Assembly: GCF_000337815.1 (NCBI RefSeq) | Contig: NZ_AOLN01000011.1 | Span: 62,001-126,000, forward strand | Reading direction: 5' to 3' | Source: Haloferax mucosum ATCC BAA-1512 | GTDB taxonomy: Archaea; Halobacteriota; Halobacteria; Halobacteriales; Haloferacaceae | Length of the DNA: 64,000 nucleotides | Shown: piece after piece, positions 25,596 through 37,035 of the stretch | How positions within the stretch are numbered: position 1 is the stretch's first letter | How the letters are laid out: each line of letters opens with the position of its first letter | The notes under the pieces: generated by a model | Seen by the model: only the letters and a program-made list of their open reading frames with translations | Databases searched by the model: none | Told to the model about the DNA's origin: nothing | Made by a program: the position numbers and the translations under genes

Positions 25596-27422
25596 ATGGT
25601 AGCTGTCACGTCCGGCATGCTCGTGGTGTTCGCGCTCGTGGCCGTGACGATGCTTCTTTTCGTGACCGAAGTCGCGCCGCCGGACGTGACCGCAATCGGC
25701 GTCATCGTGGCGCTCGTTGTCCTCGAACCGTGGACGCAGGTTGACCTCCAGACGGGGCTGTCTGGCTTTTCGAGCGCGGCGACCATCACGATTCTCTCGA
25801 TGTACGCCCTCAGCGAGGGGGTTCGCCGGACGGGAGCCATTCGACTGCTCGGCAGTGCGATTTCGCGGTTCACGAACGGAAACGAGAATCGACTGCTCGG
25901 CGCGGTCGTCGGATTGACGGGACCGATCGCCGGTATCGTCAACAACACGCCGGTCGTGGCGGTGTTCATCCCGATGGTGTCCGACCTCGCCGACCAAGCG
26001 CAGGTGTCGCCATCGAAACTCCTCATCCCGCTTTCGTACGCCTCGATGCTCGGCGGGACGCTGACGCTCATCGGCACCGCGACGAATCTCGTCGCCAGCG
26101 AGGCGTACGCCGCCACGACCGGGAACCCACCGTTTTCGATGTTCGTCTTTACGCCCCTCGGTGCGCTCGTGTTCGTCGTCGGTTCGGTCTACCTGTTGGT
26201 CGTCGCTCCGCGGCTCCTTCCCGAACGAATCGAACCGGGGAACCGAACGGCGAACTACGGCGTCGAACCGTTTCTCGCCCGCGTGCTCGTGACGTCGCGG
26301 TCGCCACTCGTCGGCGCCCCGGTCAAGGAAGTCGCAGACGACACTCACCGCGACCTCAACGCCAACATTCTCGACGTGCTCCGCGGCGGCGAACACTTCA
26401 TCGCAACCGACTCCGACAGAGAGGTTGCGGCGCGGGACATCCTCACCGTCCGTGGCGACCCCGCGACCATCCGCCAGTTTTGCGACCTCGCCGACCTGCG
26501 ATTTCTTCCGCGGGCGTCCGTCACCGACGCCGAACTCGACAACCCCGAGCGCGTGGCACTCGTCGAACTGGTCGTCCCGAGGGAATCGGGTCTCGTCGGC
26601 GACACTATCGGCGGCGCGCGCCTGCGCGAGCGATACGATGCGACGGTCCTCGCAGTGCGCCGACGCGGCGGCGACCTCGTCCGCGAACACTTCCAAGACA
26701 TCGAACTCAGCGTCGGTGACTCGTTGCTCTTACAGACGACAGAAGAGACGGCGCAGTATCTCCGAGACAGCGGCGATTTCGTCGTGACGAGCGAAGTCTC
26801 CGAGCGAGTCATGGAGCAAAACGGGTCGCTGTCGCCGACGACGGGCCGAGCGTTCGGCATCGTCGCGGCGGTCATCGCACTGGCGGCGCTCGGCATCGTC
26901 CCCATCGCAATCGCCGCGCTCGGCGGCGTCGCGGCGATGGTTTCGACCGGTTGTCTCTCGACGAGCGACGCCTACGACGCGGTGAGTTGGAACGTCATCT
27001 TCCTCCTCGCGGGAGTGATTCCGCTCGGGCGCGCGCTCCAGTTGACCGGTGGAGTCGGCCTCATCGCAGACGCACTCGGCGTCGTCACCCCTCTTCTGCC
27101 CGCAATCGCCGTTATCGGCGCGTTCTACCTACTGACGGGGCTGTTAGCGAACGTCATCACGCCCGTCGCCAGCGTCGTCCTCATTCTTCCCGTCGCCATC
27201 GACACGGCGCTCAGACTCGGCGCGGACCCGTTCGGCTTTGCCATCGCCGTCACCTTCGGCGGGAGCACGGCCTTCATGACCCCAATCGGCTACCAGACGA
27301 ATCTCATGGTTTACGGACCGGGTGGCTACCGATTCACCGATTATCTCCGCGTCGGCGCGCCGCTCCAACTTCTCCTGACGGTGGTGACGTCGGTCGGAAT
27401 CACGCTCCTGTGGGGAATCTAA
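25596..27422 (+). CDS. SLC13/ArsB-type permease with RCK C-terminal domains
   Basis: A 608-residue ion or anion transporter of the IT superfamily. Two halves of membrane helices flank a soluble region (about 215-385) that holds two TrkA_C-like domains, typical of ligand gating. The NNTPVVAVFIPM and NVITPVASVVL hairpins are the two signature re-entrant segments. The substrate (sulfate, dicarboxylate or other anion) cannot be decided. It is transcribed alone. Confidence 0.88.
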   Translation: MVAVTSGMLVVFALVAVTMLLFVTEVAPPDVTAIGVIVALVVLEPWTQVDLQTGLSGFSSAATITILSMYALSEGVRRTGAIRLLGSAISRFTNGNENRLLGAVVGLTGPIAGIVNNTPVVAVFIPMVSDLADQAQVSPSKLLIPLSYASMLGGTLTLIGTATNLVASEAYAATTGNPPFSMFVFTPLGALVFVVGSVYLLVVAPRLLPERIEPGNRTANYGVEPFLARVLVTSRSPLVGAPVKEVADDTHRDLNANILDVLRGGEHFIATDSDREVAARDILTVRGDPATIRQFCDLADLRFLPRASVTDAELDNPERVALVELVVPRESGLVGDTIGGARLRERYDATVLAVRRRGGDLVREHFQDIELSVGDSLLLQTTEETAQYLRDSGDFVVTSEVSERVMEQNGSLSPTTGRAFGIVAAVIALAALGIVPIAIAALGGVAAMVSTGCLSTSDAYDAVSWNVIFLLAGVIPLGRALQLTGGVGLIADALGVVTPLLPAIAVIGAFYLLTGLLANVITPVASVVLILPVAIDTALRLGADPFGFAIAVTFGGSTAFMTPIGYQTNLMVYGPGGYRFTDYLRVGAPLQLLLTVVTSVGITLLWGI

Positions 27423-27444
27423 ACGGGTCGCGCCGCGAAGACGG

Positions 27445-28206
27445 TCACTCGGCGTGCGCCTCGTCGTCGGCGGGTCGGTCTGTCTCGTTTCCGGGTCTGT
27501 CTCTCTTGTCGGCGTGGGTCTCGTCGGACCCGACCGAGTTCGACGGCGAGTACGCCGCCGGACCCGACGGGAGCGTTTCGGGGTCATCGACACTCAGTCC
27601 GGTGGTGACGAGAAGACGCAGGCCGCGGCGGACCGGCATGTCGAGTTCGCGGATTTCGTCGTCGGAGACCATGATGAGCGCCCCGGCGGTCGGGTTCGGA
27701 CTGTGCGGGACGAACACCGTGTAGAGCGTCTCCTCGGTCGCCTCAGACACCACTGTGGGTGCTTCGTTGGTGACGAATCCGATGGAGTGCAGTCCATCGC
27801 GCGGGTACTCGACGAGGACGACTCGGTCGTAGCCGGCGGTGGGTTCGGTGAGCGACTCGGAGACTTGCCGGACGCCGAAGTAAATCGTTCGGACGAGCGG
27901 GAGCAGGCGGACGCCGCGCTCGAAACTCCCGAAGAGTCGCTGGCCGAGACTTATCGACGCGAGGTAGCCGAGAAGCGAGATTGCCGCCGCGATGGTGAGC
28001 GCCGCCAAGACCTGCGAGACGAGGGCGATGTCGCCCGAGTAATTGAGCGCGCCGGCGAGAAACGGCGTAATCTGGCGAACTAGCGGGCGCAACGTCGCCG
28101 TGGTTCGATTGAAGGCAAACTGAAGGACGAACAGCGTCACGGCGAGGGGCGCAACGAGAATCAACCCAGTCACGAAACTGCTCTGAAGCCGTGAGAGAAC
28201 GTCCAT
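27445..28206 (-). CDS. DUF502 family membrane protein
   Basis: A 253-residue protein with two N-terminal membrane spans (about 10-30 and 60-85) and a soluble domain with the family's LPLVRTIYFGVRQ and YPRDGLHSIGFVT segments. The last 45 residues are acidic and probably disordered. The function is unknown. The ATG at 28206 gives the normal start; 28254 would add a non-conserved extension. Confidence 0.82.
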   Translation of the reverse strand: MDVLSRLQSSFVTGLILVAPLAVTLFVLQFAFNRTTATLRPLVRQITPFLAGALNYSGDIALVSQVLAALTIAAAISLLGYLASISLGQRLFGSFERGVRLLPLVRTIYFGVRQVSESLTEPTAGYDRVVLVEYPRDGLHSIGFVTNEAPTVVSEATEETLYTVFVPHSPNPTAGALIMVSDDEIRELDMPVRRGLRLLVTTGLSVDDPETLPSGPAAYSPSNSVGSDETHADKRDRPGNETDRPADDEAHAE

Positions 28207-28302
28207 ACGGTCTCTGCGGTCGATAAGGGTAAAATTGTATTGACGAGGTAACATGGTTCACACGGTGGCGGTCGCAAGGTGAGACCGCACCCGGCCAAGT
28301 CC

Positions 28303-28318
28303 ATCACGGAAACGTGAT
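28303..28318. promoter_or_regulatory. inverted repeat upstream of riboflavin synthase
   Basis: ATCACG-GAAA-CGTGAT, a perfect 6-base inverted repeat with a GAAA centre, lies about 20 bases upstream of the TATA-like box. It could bind a regulator; no protein is assigned. Confidence 0.4.
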
Positions 28319-28337
28319 TACAAACAGAAACGAGAAT

Positions 28338-28345
28338 CATTAAGT
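28338..28345 (+). promoter_or_regulatory. TATA-like box of ribE
   Basis: CATTAAGT centred about 26 bases before the ribE ATG, in the position expected for a leaderless transcript. Confidence 0.5.
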
Positions 28346-28367
28346 TGCGTCTCCCGAAGCGGTTGGT

Positions 28368-28979
28368 ATGTTCACTGGAATCGTGGAAGGGGCGGGCGAA
28401 ATCGTCGAGGTTACCGACACCGACGGCGGCCGCCGCCTCCGCATTCAGACGGACCTCGCGTTCGACGACCTCCACCACGGGCAATCGATTGCCGTCTCCG
28501 GCGTCTGCCTGACCGTCGAGGAGTTCGGACCCGATTGGTTCGACGTCTTCCTCGCGGCCGAGACCGTCGAAAAGACCTACCTCGGCGAGGTTGCGGCGGG
28601 TGACCGAGTCAATCTCGAACGTGCGCTCGCGGCCGACGGCCGCTTCGACGGCCACATCGTACAGGGCCACGTCGATGGAACGACGACGGTCAGAAACGTC
28701 GAACGAGTCGGCGACGACTGGTTCTTCGAGTTCAACCTCCCCGAGTCGCTTTCGACGTACGTCGTCCAGAAGGGGTCTGTCTGTCTCGACGGCATCAGCC
28801 TCACCGTCGCCGACCGCCGCGAGGACTCCTTTACGGTGGCTATCATCCCGACGACCTACGACCTGACGACGCTCTCCGAGAAAGACGTCGGCGACGCAGT
28901 TCACGTCGAAGTCGATGTGATAGCGAAGTACGTCGAGTCGATGCTCGACGGCTACGCGGAGCAGTTGCTCGCGGAGTAG
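28368..28979 (+). CDS. ribE: riboflavin synthase
   Basis: A 203-residue trimeric enzyme that converts two 6,7-dimethyl-8-ribityllumazine molecules to riboflavin. The two lumazine-binding repeats start MFTGIVEGAG and HIVQGHVDG. This is the bacterial-type (alpha-chain) synthase, which haloarchaea use instead of the archaeal RibC type. It has its own promoter and an upstream inverted repeat. Confidence 0.95.
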   Translation: MFTGIVEGAGEIVEVTDTDGGRRLRIQTDLAFDDLHHGQSIAVSGVCLTVEEFGPDWFDVFLAAETVEKTYLGEVAAGDRVNLERALAADGRFDGHIVQGHVDGTTTVRNVERVGDDWFFEFNLPESLSTYVVQKGSVCLDGISLTVADRREDSFTVAIIPTTYDLTTLSEKDVGDAVHVEVDVIAKYVESMLDGYAEQLLAE

Positions 28980-29072
28980 CGTCGAACCGAACGAAGGCGT
29001 GTTCGAAACGAGTCCGCGTTCGGGTCGGCGGAGGTAGGAGTCGAGGCCGAAGTCGGGTTCAAACTCGCGCAG

Positions 29073-30116
29073 TTAGTCTTCGAACTCGGTCCGTTCGGAC
29101 GTGAACGCCGCCGCGCTCGGGCCGTTGTCGTGGGCGTCGTGGTACGCCTTGCTGTAGCGCCGAAGTTTTCCGATGAGGTACAGTCCGAAGATGCCGTCGT
29201 AGATGATGACGTAGACGAGGAACGACGGCAACTCGCCGAGTCCGGTCAGTCCCGCGATTGCGACCGTTCCGAGGCCGGCGGTCGTATTGTACGTCGCGTG
29301 GACGAGCGCCGCGAGGAGCAGACCCTTGATGACGATTGGCCCGGCGTTTTCTTGATTGAACTTGGCGAGACCGAGGTAGTAGCCCGCGATGGCCGAGTAG
29401 ATGACGTGGCCCGGCCCGGCGAGCGCACGAATCGCCGTAATCGTGCCGCCGGCGGTGATGATTCCGAGACCGCTCCCGACGCCGACGTCGAGTCCAGACG
29501 CTTGGAGGTTTCGGGTGATGAACAGGGCGTTTTCGATGGTCGCAAAGCCAAGCCCGGCCATTGCGCCGTAGACCGCGCCGTCGATGACGGCGTTGAAACT
29601 GTCGTGCGTGTAGGCGTAGAGCCGGACGGCGAGTAGTTTCACGACTTCTTCGACCGGACCGACGACGAGGTAGAAGAAGATAACCGACCCGAGGAAGCCG
29701 ATAGAAAGCGATAGCTCGCCGGCGATTTGCTGGCCGAGGCTACTGAGTACCGAGTTGAGGACGGCCGCGAACGTGGCTGTCAGGACGCCGAGGAGGAACG
29801 TCACGACGAGTAACCAAAGCGGTTCGTTGTCGGTGACGTCGGTGTAGTAGACGTAGCCCGCGAGACCGAGCGCCGGAAGCGCAGAAAGAAGCGTGAGAAG
29901 TCCGACCTGCGGGTCGGTGATAGCCGACAGGCCGCCGATACCGGCCAAGATGAGAAACGCGGTGAGGATAATCACGGCCCGGGACGAAACGTGTAACAGC
30001 CAGTGGAACGCGACCACGAGTCCGTCCACGGAGGTTCGTTCCTCCCACGTTGCGATGTCGTAGAGGTCCGTCTCCCCGTCTGCGGCGCGTTCGACCGGGT
30101 CTTGTCTCCGTTTCAT
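29073..30116 (-). CDS. PrsW family intramembrane metalloprotease
   Basis: A 347-residue membrane protease of the CPBP/PrsW superfamily with about eight spans. Conserved motifs are visible: PVEEVVKLLAVR (the EExxK motif), ATIENALFI, GHVIYSAIAGYYLG and HATYNTT. In bacteria PrsW cuts an anti-sigma factor; the archaeal target is unknown. Both the N-terminal and C-terminal tails are charged and cytoplasmic. Confidence 0.87.
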   Translation of the reverse strand: MKRRQDPVERAADGETDLYDIATWEERTSVDGLVVAFHWLLHVSSRAVIILTAFLILAGIGGLSAITDPQVGLLTLLSALPALGLAGYVYYTDVTDNEPLWLLVVTFLLGVLTATFAAVLNSVLSSLGQQIAGELSLSIGFLGSVIFFYLVVGPVEEVVKLLAVRLYAYTHDSFNAVIDGAVYGAMAGLGFATIENALFITRNLQASGLDVGVGSGLGIITAGGTITAIRALAGPGHVIYSAIAGYYLGLAKFNQENAGPIVIKGLLLAALVHATYNTTAGLGTVAIAGLTGLGELPSFLVYVIIYDGIFGLYLIGKLRRYSKAYHDAHDNGPSAAAFTSERTEFED

Positions 30117-30186
30117 TGCGTGAAAGAGAGAATTCCCGTCGGGTAATACCTTCGCCCCGGAGCGTCGTCGCGCCCGACCGAGCGAA

Positions 30187-30193
30187 GTTAAAC
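30187..30193 (+). promoter_or_regulatory. TATA-like box of the FAU-1 operon
   Basis: GTTAAAC centred about 26 bases before the ATG at 30215. Confidence 0.5.
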
Positions 30194-30214
30194 CCTCGAC
30201 TCCGAAGGGCGCGT

Positions 30215-30589
30215 ATGCACTTCGACCCCCGCGAACAGGCGGCGCTCCGCGAGGTCGGCCTCGACACCGACGACCTCCGGGCCGCGTCGGACCTCGTGAG
30301 CGACGCAGTCGAATCGGACGCCGAGCAACTCGAACGGTTCTTCGGCGACGGCGGCAGGTTCTACTCCGACATGGAGATGGCCCACAGCGCCACCGACGTA
30401 CAGGAACACGACGTAGACCACGTGGACCTCTACACGCACGGCGCGTCCCTCCGCGGCTACCTCAAATTCGACTCGTGGGGCGTCCCCATCGAGGGCGGCC
30501 GAGTCCTCTCCGACGACGTCGTCGAACTCTCGCTTGGGCCGACCGTCGAGGCGCGCGTGAAGTTCGCCCGCGACCCCGACGACCTATGA
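30215..30589 (+). CDS. conserved haloarchaeal protein of unknown function
   Basis: A 124-residue acidic soluble protein with no recognised domain. The N-terminal half is helical (REQAALREVGL, LVSDAVESDAEQLERFF) and the C-terminal half strand-rich. It overlaps the start of the FAU-1-type RNase gene by 4 bases (ATGA), so it may work with that enzyme. The start is set by the promoter distance. Confidence 0.72.
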   Translation: MHFDPREQAALREVGLDTDDLRAASDLVSDAVESDAEQLERFFGDGGRFYSDMEMAHSATDVQEHDVDHVDLYTHGASLRGYLKFDSWGVPIEGGRVLSDDVVELSLGPTVEARVKFARDPDDL

Positions 30590-31992
30590 AGGTCCGCGTC
30601 CGCGGCATCTACACGACCGCACTGACGCGGGTGTTCCTCGACGCCGGCCACGACGTGGTGCAGGCGTCTCCGCCGATTCAGGAGCGATTCGACGCCGAGT
30701 TCGACTCGTCGGACCACGACGTGTCCGTCGAAACCACGCGAAACCGACAGGGTGTTGGCGTCACGGGAACGTCCGACGCGGTCGCCACTGCGACCGACGA
30801 ACTGTGTGCCCTCGGTATCGACACCTTCGCGTGGGACGACCCGGCACCCAAAGGGGCAGTGTTCGACGCCCGTGTGACAGAGACCCTCGGCGGCGGTGCC
30901 GTCTGCGACCTCGGTGAGACAGACGGCTACCTCTCCTACGGCGACATCGACGGTCGCGTCGAGGTCGGCGACGAGGTTCGTGTCCAAGTGTCCGGGTCGG
31001 CCCCGCCGTGGGCCTCGCGCCGCGCCGAACTCACGGGCGACATCCGCGCCATCGCCGGTCTCGCCACGCTCGAACCTGACACCGAAGGCGTCCGCGTCGA
31101 TACGCGAGACGAGGCCGCGGCCCGCGAACTCGCCGGGATGACCGACTTGCTCGGCGGCGACCCGCCCGACGGGTGGGGCATCCGCTGGCACAGAGATGCC
31201 GTTGACGCGGACATGGGCGCGCTGAACGACGCCCTCGACCGCGCCGCCGAAGTGGCCGCCGAACTCGACGCGGTCTTCGATGACCCGGTAGACGCGCCCC
31301 GCGCGGTCGCCGCACCGACGGCGGCGAACTGGGTCTGGTTCGGCCGCGAAACCCGGTTCGAACTCGACGAGTACCGCCGGGCCGTCGAGACGACGATGCC
31401 CGGACACCACCGGACGAAGGCCGCGTCTCCCAAGGCCTCCGCGGGTGTCGACCTCGCGGAGGCGCTCTGTGCCTCGGTCGGCGACGGCGAGTTCCCGTTT
31501 GACGTGGTCACTGCGCAGTTCGGTCCGCTCGACGGCGACGACGTGAAGATCGGCCACGGAAAGCCCGACGGCCGGCTCATCACGCTCGGGTCGGGCGAGG
31601 TAGCCGAGTACGACCCCGAAGGCACCATCGAGGTTCGCCGGGGAATGACCGGCGGCGGCACCTACGACGCCCTTGGCGTCGACCGCGAGTCGGGAGACGT
31701 AGCGGTCACGAAGTTCCGCGAAGGGCGCTGGTGGTATCCGACCGTCTACCGAAGTTCGGAAGGCGAGGTGAAGGGGACTTACGTCAACATCTGTACCCCG
31801 GTGGAGTGCTTCCCGGACCAGATTCGCTACATCGACCTCCACGTCGACGTGGTGAAACACACCGACGGGACCGTCGAACGCGTCGATGACGACGAGTTAG
31901 ACGAAGCGGTCGAAGCCGGACATATCTCGGCGGAACTCGCGGAGAAAGCGCGGTCGGTCGCGTCGAGTCTGGAGTCGGCGCTGGCGGAGTAG
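30586..31992 (+). CDS. FAU-1-type ribonuclease (RNase E/G-like, DUF402)
   Basis: A 468-residue RNA-binding protein of the archaeal FAU-1 family, thought to bind AU-rich RNA and act like RNase E/G. An N-terminal region with an S1-like segment (GGGAVCDLGETDGYL) is followed by a middle domain and a C-terminal DUF402 domain (KFREGRWWYPTVYRS, TYVNICTPVE, YIDLHVDVV). It is translationally coupled to the upstream small gene. Confidence 0.85.
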   Translation: MKVRVRGIYTTALTRVFLDAGHDVVQASPPIQERFDAEFDSSDHDVSVETTRNRQGVGVTGTSDAVATATDELCALGIDTFAWDDPAPKGAVFDARVTETLGGGAVCDLGETDGYLSYGDIDGRVEVGDEVRVQVSGSAPPWASRRAELTGDIRAIAGLATLEPDTEGVRVDTRDEAAARELAGMTDLLGGDPPDGWGIRWHRDAVDADMGALNDALDRAAEVAAELDAVFDDPVDAPRAVAAPTAANWVWFGRETRFELDEYRRAVETTMPGHHRTKAASPKASAGVDLAEALCASVGDGEFPFDVVTAQFGPLDGDDVKIGHGKPDGRLITLGSGEVAEYDPEGTIEVRRGMTGGGTYDALGVDRESGDVAVTKFREGRWWYPTVYRSSEGEVKGTYVNICTPVECFPDQIRYIDLHVDVVKHTDGTVERVDDDELDEAVEAGHISAELAEKARSVASSLESALAE

Positions 31993-32097
31993 TTCGACTA
32001 CGCTGTGTGACCCTCTCCACGACCGAGTGAGATGCAGTTCGAGCCAACGGATACTGGCCGAAGTGGGTGGTGCGGAGAAGTTGGTGAAGTAGGCGAA

Positions 32098-33391
<1,294 letters not shown>

Positions 33392-33472
33392 TACATTTGT
33401 AATTATGTATGGTTTCTTAAGTATCTGTTGGAATATCAGGCCGTGCTATAGCCGGTGGGCTGTGTAGTCGAT

Positions 33473-33513
<41 letters not shown>

Positions 33514-33532
33514 TGCACTTCTGTAAAGCTGG

Positions 33533-33907
<375 letters not shown>

Positions 33908-33985
33908 TCACCACGCGCGAACGGACGAGAGAAAGGCTGTCCCGGTCGTTCATGATAGACTTGTCGGGCGCGACACCAATCACCC

Positions 33986-35452
33986 TCACTCGCTCCGGCG
34001 ACGTTTTCGAGACCACCACGTAGCGACGCCGAGAACCGTGATTCCGACTTCGAGACCGAAGCCCGGCGCGTCGGTCGCCGACGTTCGTTCGGGTGTCGAT
34101 GAGGCGGTTACCTCGGCCGTCGGTACGGCGTTCGTGTCGGCCGTCGTCGAGGCGTTCGACCCGGTTTCCGGGGCAGAACCGAGCGTCGGCGGGTTACGTT
34201 GCTCGCCGTCGTGGTCGGGAAACGTGTAGAGCGCGGCCGCGTTGTCGCCGACGCCCCAACTCGACGCGACGAAGACACCCTCGTCGGCGAACGGATAGGC
34301 GTACTGCGCGGTCCAAAAGCTCGCGCGGTCGGGGTCGCGCCACCACGCGAGTTCCACCGGGTCAGACGGGTTCGACACGTCGTGGCGTTTCACGCCGCCG
34401 CGGTACCACGAGGTGTAGAGCGTCCCGTCGTGGAAATCGAAGTTGTGCGCCGTCGTCCAGACGCCCTCGACCGTCGGGTCGGGGCTCGCGGGCGGGTCGA
34501 TAGTCGAACGCTGGGTCGGGTTCGTCGGGTCCGAAATATCCCAGAGTTCGACCCCGCTCGGCCCGCCGGCGAGCGCCGCCGTTCCGTCGTCGTTCTCGGT
34601 TTCGATTGCCCACGACTCGATGCCGACGCCGAGGAGGTCGCCGCTGTCGTCGGTTGCGACGTAGTGGTGGTTGCCGGGCGGCGTCCGGCTTTCGAAGTGG
34701 CGCTGGCGAACTGAGAGTTCCGAGAGTTCGGCGGGGTCGCCGGGGGAGACCGACCCGAGGACCGACGGTGTCTTGGGGTCCGAAACGTCCACGAGCCACG
34801 TGCCAGCGTCCCAGAGAGCGATGTGCGCAACTCCGTCTTGGACCCACACGTCGTGGACAGATCGGACTGCCGTCGGCACGTCGGCCCAGCGCTCGTCGGC
34901 CGAGACGACGGACCAGTGGCCGAGTTCGTCGCCGGTTTCGATGTCGAGGATGACAAGCGGGTTTTCGTCGCCATCGTTGGCGGTGAGGTATGCCCGGCCG
35001 TCGTCGGCGACGCAGTTGTGGATGGGGAACTCCGTCTCGTAGAAGGCTTGTCGTTCGGGGGCGGCCGGGTCGGAGATATCGACGACGAGCACGCCGGCAA
35101 CAGCGCCGGGACGCGGGTTGGCCGGGCCGACAACGAGGAGCGTGTCCCCGTCCAGTTTCACGTCATAGATGCCGCGGAGCGGCCCGTCCTCACGGTCCGC
35201 GAGCAAGTCGCGTCTGTCGGCGAGAACGCGTGGCCGGTCCGGCGTTGATATATCGACCGTCGCATAGCCGGTCGTCGCGGCGACGGCGACCGTGTTGCCG
35301 TCGGACGAGATGACTGCCTCTTTCGCGCCGTCGATGGCGACGCGGCCGAGCGGTTCGAACGGGCCGGGATGCGCGGTAGCGGTCTGAGAAGCGCCGATGC
35401 TTCCTGCGAAGATAGTTGCACCGGTGGTACGGAGGAACTGACGACGGTCCAC
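33986..35452 (-). CDS. Tat-exported LVIVD/beta-propeller protein with PGF-CTERM anchor
   Basis: A 488-residue surface protein. A twin-arginine signal ([11 protein letters not shown]) starts right after a GTG codon at 35452. The body contains repeated seven-bladed-propeller-like units of the LVIVD type ([52 protein letters not shown]). A Thr/Ser-rich stalk leads to a C-terminal PGFGLEVG motif, hydrophobic stretch and RKRRR tail, the archaeosortase A (PGF-CTERM) pattern. A longer ATG start at 35503 would put charged residues before the signal. Confidence 0.85.
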   Translation of the reverse strand: MDRRQFLRTTGATIFAGSIGASQTATAHPGPFEPLGRVAIDGAKEAVISSDGNTVAVAATTGYATVDISTPDRPRVLADRRDLLADREDGPLRGIYDVKLDGDTLLVVGPANPRPGAVAGVLVVDISDPAAPERQAFYETEFPIHNCVADDGRAYLTANDGDENPLVILDIETGDELGHWSVVSADERWADVPTAVRSVHDVWVQDGVAHIALWDAGTWLVDVSDPKTPSVLGSVSPGDPAELSELSVRQRHFESRTPPGNHHYVATDDSGDLLGVGIESWAIETENDDGTAALAGGPSGVELWDISDPTNPTQRSTIDPPASPDPTVEGVWTTAHNFDFHDGTLYTSWYRGGVKRHDVSNPSDPVELAWWRDPDRASFWTAQYAYPFADEGVFVASSWGVGDNAAALYTFPDHDGEQRNPPTLGSAPETGSNASTTADTNAVPTAEVTASSTPERTSATDAPGFGLEVGITVLGVATWWSRKRRRSE

Positions 35453-35983
35453 GGCTTCCCTCCGGGGCGAAAGGAGAAAAATTGGACGGCGTCGGCTACA
35501 CACGCGACGACGGCCACGGCGGCGACCGAACCAGCAGTGTCACTTGGGAGGCTGTGAGGTCATTGAGAAGTGAAACGACGCCGAGGGACGTGGTGGGTGG
35601 GTGGGTGTGGGTGGGTGGTCCCGTCAGCGTCGAACGGTCGGCAGTGGTGGTGGGGATGCCGACCGAGTCCCGTTCCAGGCTTCCGGTGGAACGCCCGTGC
35701 ACCATGTGGTTCGGCGGGAACGGGGAAACGCCGACCGGCGCGCCGAGTGTGTCGGCGTCGTCGGGTGCACGTCATCGACTTTTTCGAGGGAGGTTATAAG
35801 ACTGCGCCACCGAGTATCAAATGGGATAATTGAGGGGCCTTCGGTCGAAACGGCAGACGAGTGTGCGGAATCGCGGTTCGGGGGCGATATTCGTCGCCTG
35901 GCCCATGCCGATATCGGCGTCGCTATCGGTCGTGAAACCACATCCGAGAATCGAGTATCCGGTTCTGACCGGGCCGGCCGGGG
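35453..35983. other. intergenic region with a G-rich tract
   Basis: A gap of about 530 bases upstream of the LVIVD gene and beyond the ROK kinase stop. The short open frames here lack recognisable products. The notable feature is a run of GGG triplets at 35592-35618, listed separately. Confidence 0.5.
35592..35618 (+). other. G-quadruplex candidate
   Basis: Five GGG runs (35595-35597, 35599-35601, 35603-35605, 35609-35611, 35613-35615) separated by 1-3 bases on the plus strand. This satisfies the standard G3N1-7 quadruplex pattern. Confidence 0.7.
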
Positions 35984-36952
35984 TTACAGACGCGAGCGGT
36001 CGCCGGTACCGCCGGTCATCGCGCTGGCGAGCGCGCCTTCGACGACGACCTCGTCGCCGAGCGTCGTCAGTTGAATCTCGGGGATGTTCGACATGACCAT
36101 GTCGCCCATCTGTGCGCGGATCGGGTCCAATACGAGGTCCGGATTGTTGAGCGCGACCGCGCCACCGACGTAGATAATGAGCGGGGCATACGCGTGGACG
36201 ATGTTGGCGACACCCATCGCGTTCCAGTGGCCCAGTTGGCTGATGACGTGGTCTGCGAAGTCGTCGCGTCCGGCGTGTTCGAACACGTCCACCGCAGAAA
36301 AGTCGGGGTCTTCGACCGGCAACGACGTTTCGACTGGGTCTTCTTCGTGGAGTTCGCGGGCGTATTTCGGGATGTTGTTCCCGGAGCAGTAGCCCTCCCA
36401 GTGACCGTCGTGACCGCATCCACACGTCATGAATCCGTGCGGGTCGAGTGTCATGTGACCGACTTCGCCGGCGTTTCCGTCCCATCCGTCGATGATGTGC
36501 CCATCGACACAGACGCCCGCGCCGATACCCGAGGAGATAGTGAGATACACCATGTCATCGGGGTTTCGGTCCGAGTGGAACCGTTCGCCGATGACGCCAG
36601 CGTTCGTGTCGTTGTGGAGGTACACGTCGTCCGTGTCGAGAAGGACGGAAAGCGGGCCGGTGAGCGGGATTCGGTCGATAGTGTCGGGGAGGTTCGCCGG
36701 GTTCTCGACCGCACCCTCCGCTAAGTCGAGTGGACCAATCGCGCCGATGCCAGCGGCGGTCGCGTCGCTCGGGTCGATACCGGCTTCGTCGCACGCCTCG
36801 CGGACGACGCCGAGGACTGCTTCGGTAACTGCGATACCTGTCGGGCCGTGTGGAGTCTGAGCGCGGGACTGCCCGAGGACCGTTCCCGTGTCGTCGGCAA
36901 CCACCGAACGGACGTTCGTCGCCCCCAGATCGACGCCCACGTAGTACGCCAT
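35984..36952 (-). CDS. ROK family sugar kinase (probable glucokinase)
   Basis: A 322-residue kinase. ATP-binding DLGATNVRS lies at the N-terminus, NDTNAGVIGE carries the catalytic Asp, and GNAGEVGHMTLDPHG holds the sugar-contacting Glu and first zinc ligand. The zinc motif reads CGCGHDGHWEGYCSG, with His where most ROK proteins have the third Cys. Glucose is the likely substrate but this is not proven. The ATG at 36952 is chosen over 36976. Confidence 0.85.
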   Translation of the reverse strand: MAYYVGVDLGATNVRSVVADDTGTVLGQSRAQTPHGPTGIAVTEAVLGVVREACDEAGIDPSDATAAGIGAIGPLDLAEGAVENPANLPDTIDRIPLTGPLSVLLDTDDVYLHNDTNAGVIGERFHSDRNPDDMVYLTISSGIGAGVCVDGHIIDGWDGNAGEVGHMTLDPHGFMTCGCGHDGHWEGYCSGNNIPKYARELHEEDPVETSLPVEDPDFSAVDVFEHAGRDDFADHVISQLGHWNAMGVANIVHAYAPLIIYVGGAVALNNPDLVLDPIRAQMGDMVMSNIPEIQLTTLGDEVVVEGALASAMTGGTGDRSRL

Positions 36953-37035
36953 TAGTCCAATAGGGATGCGCCCCACACTTAACTGAGCGGGATTTGGTGC
37001 AGATTTACTCGTGAGTCAGTAACGGTTGGGGACCG

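Noticed and set aside
35496-35941. Several open frames of 69-157 residues
   Set aside because: They overlap in many frames, cross the G-rich tract and show no coding-type composition or recognised product.
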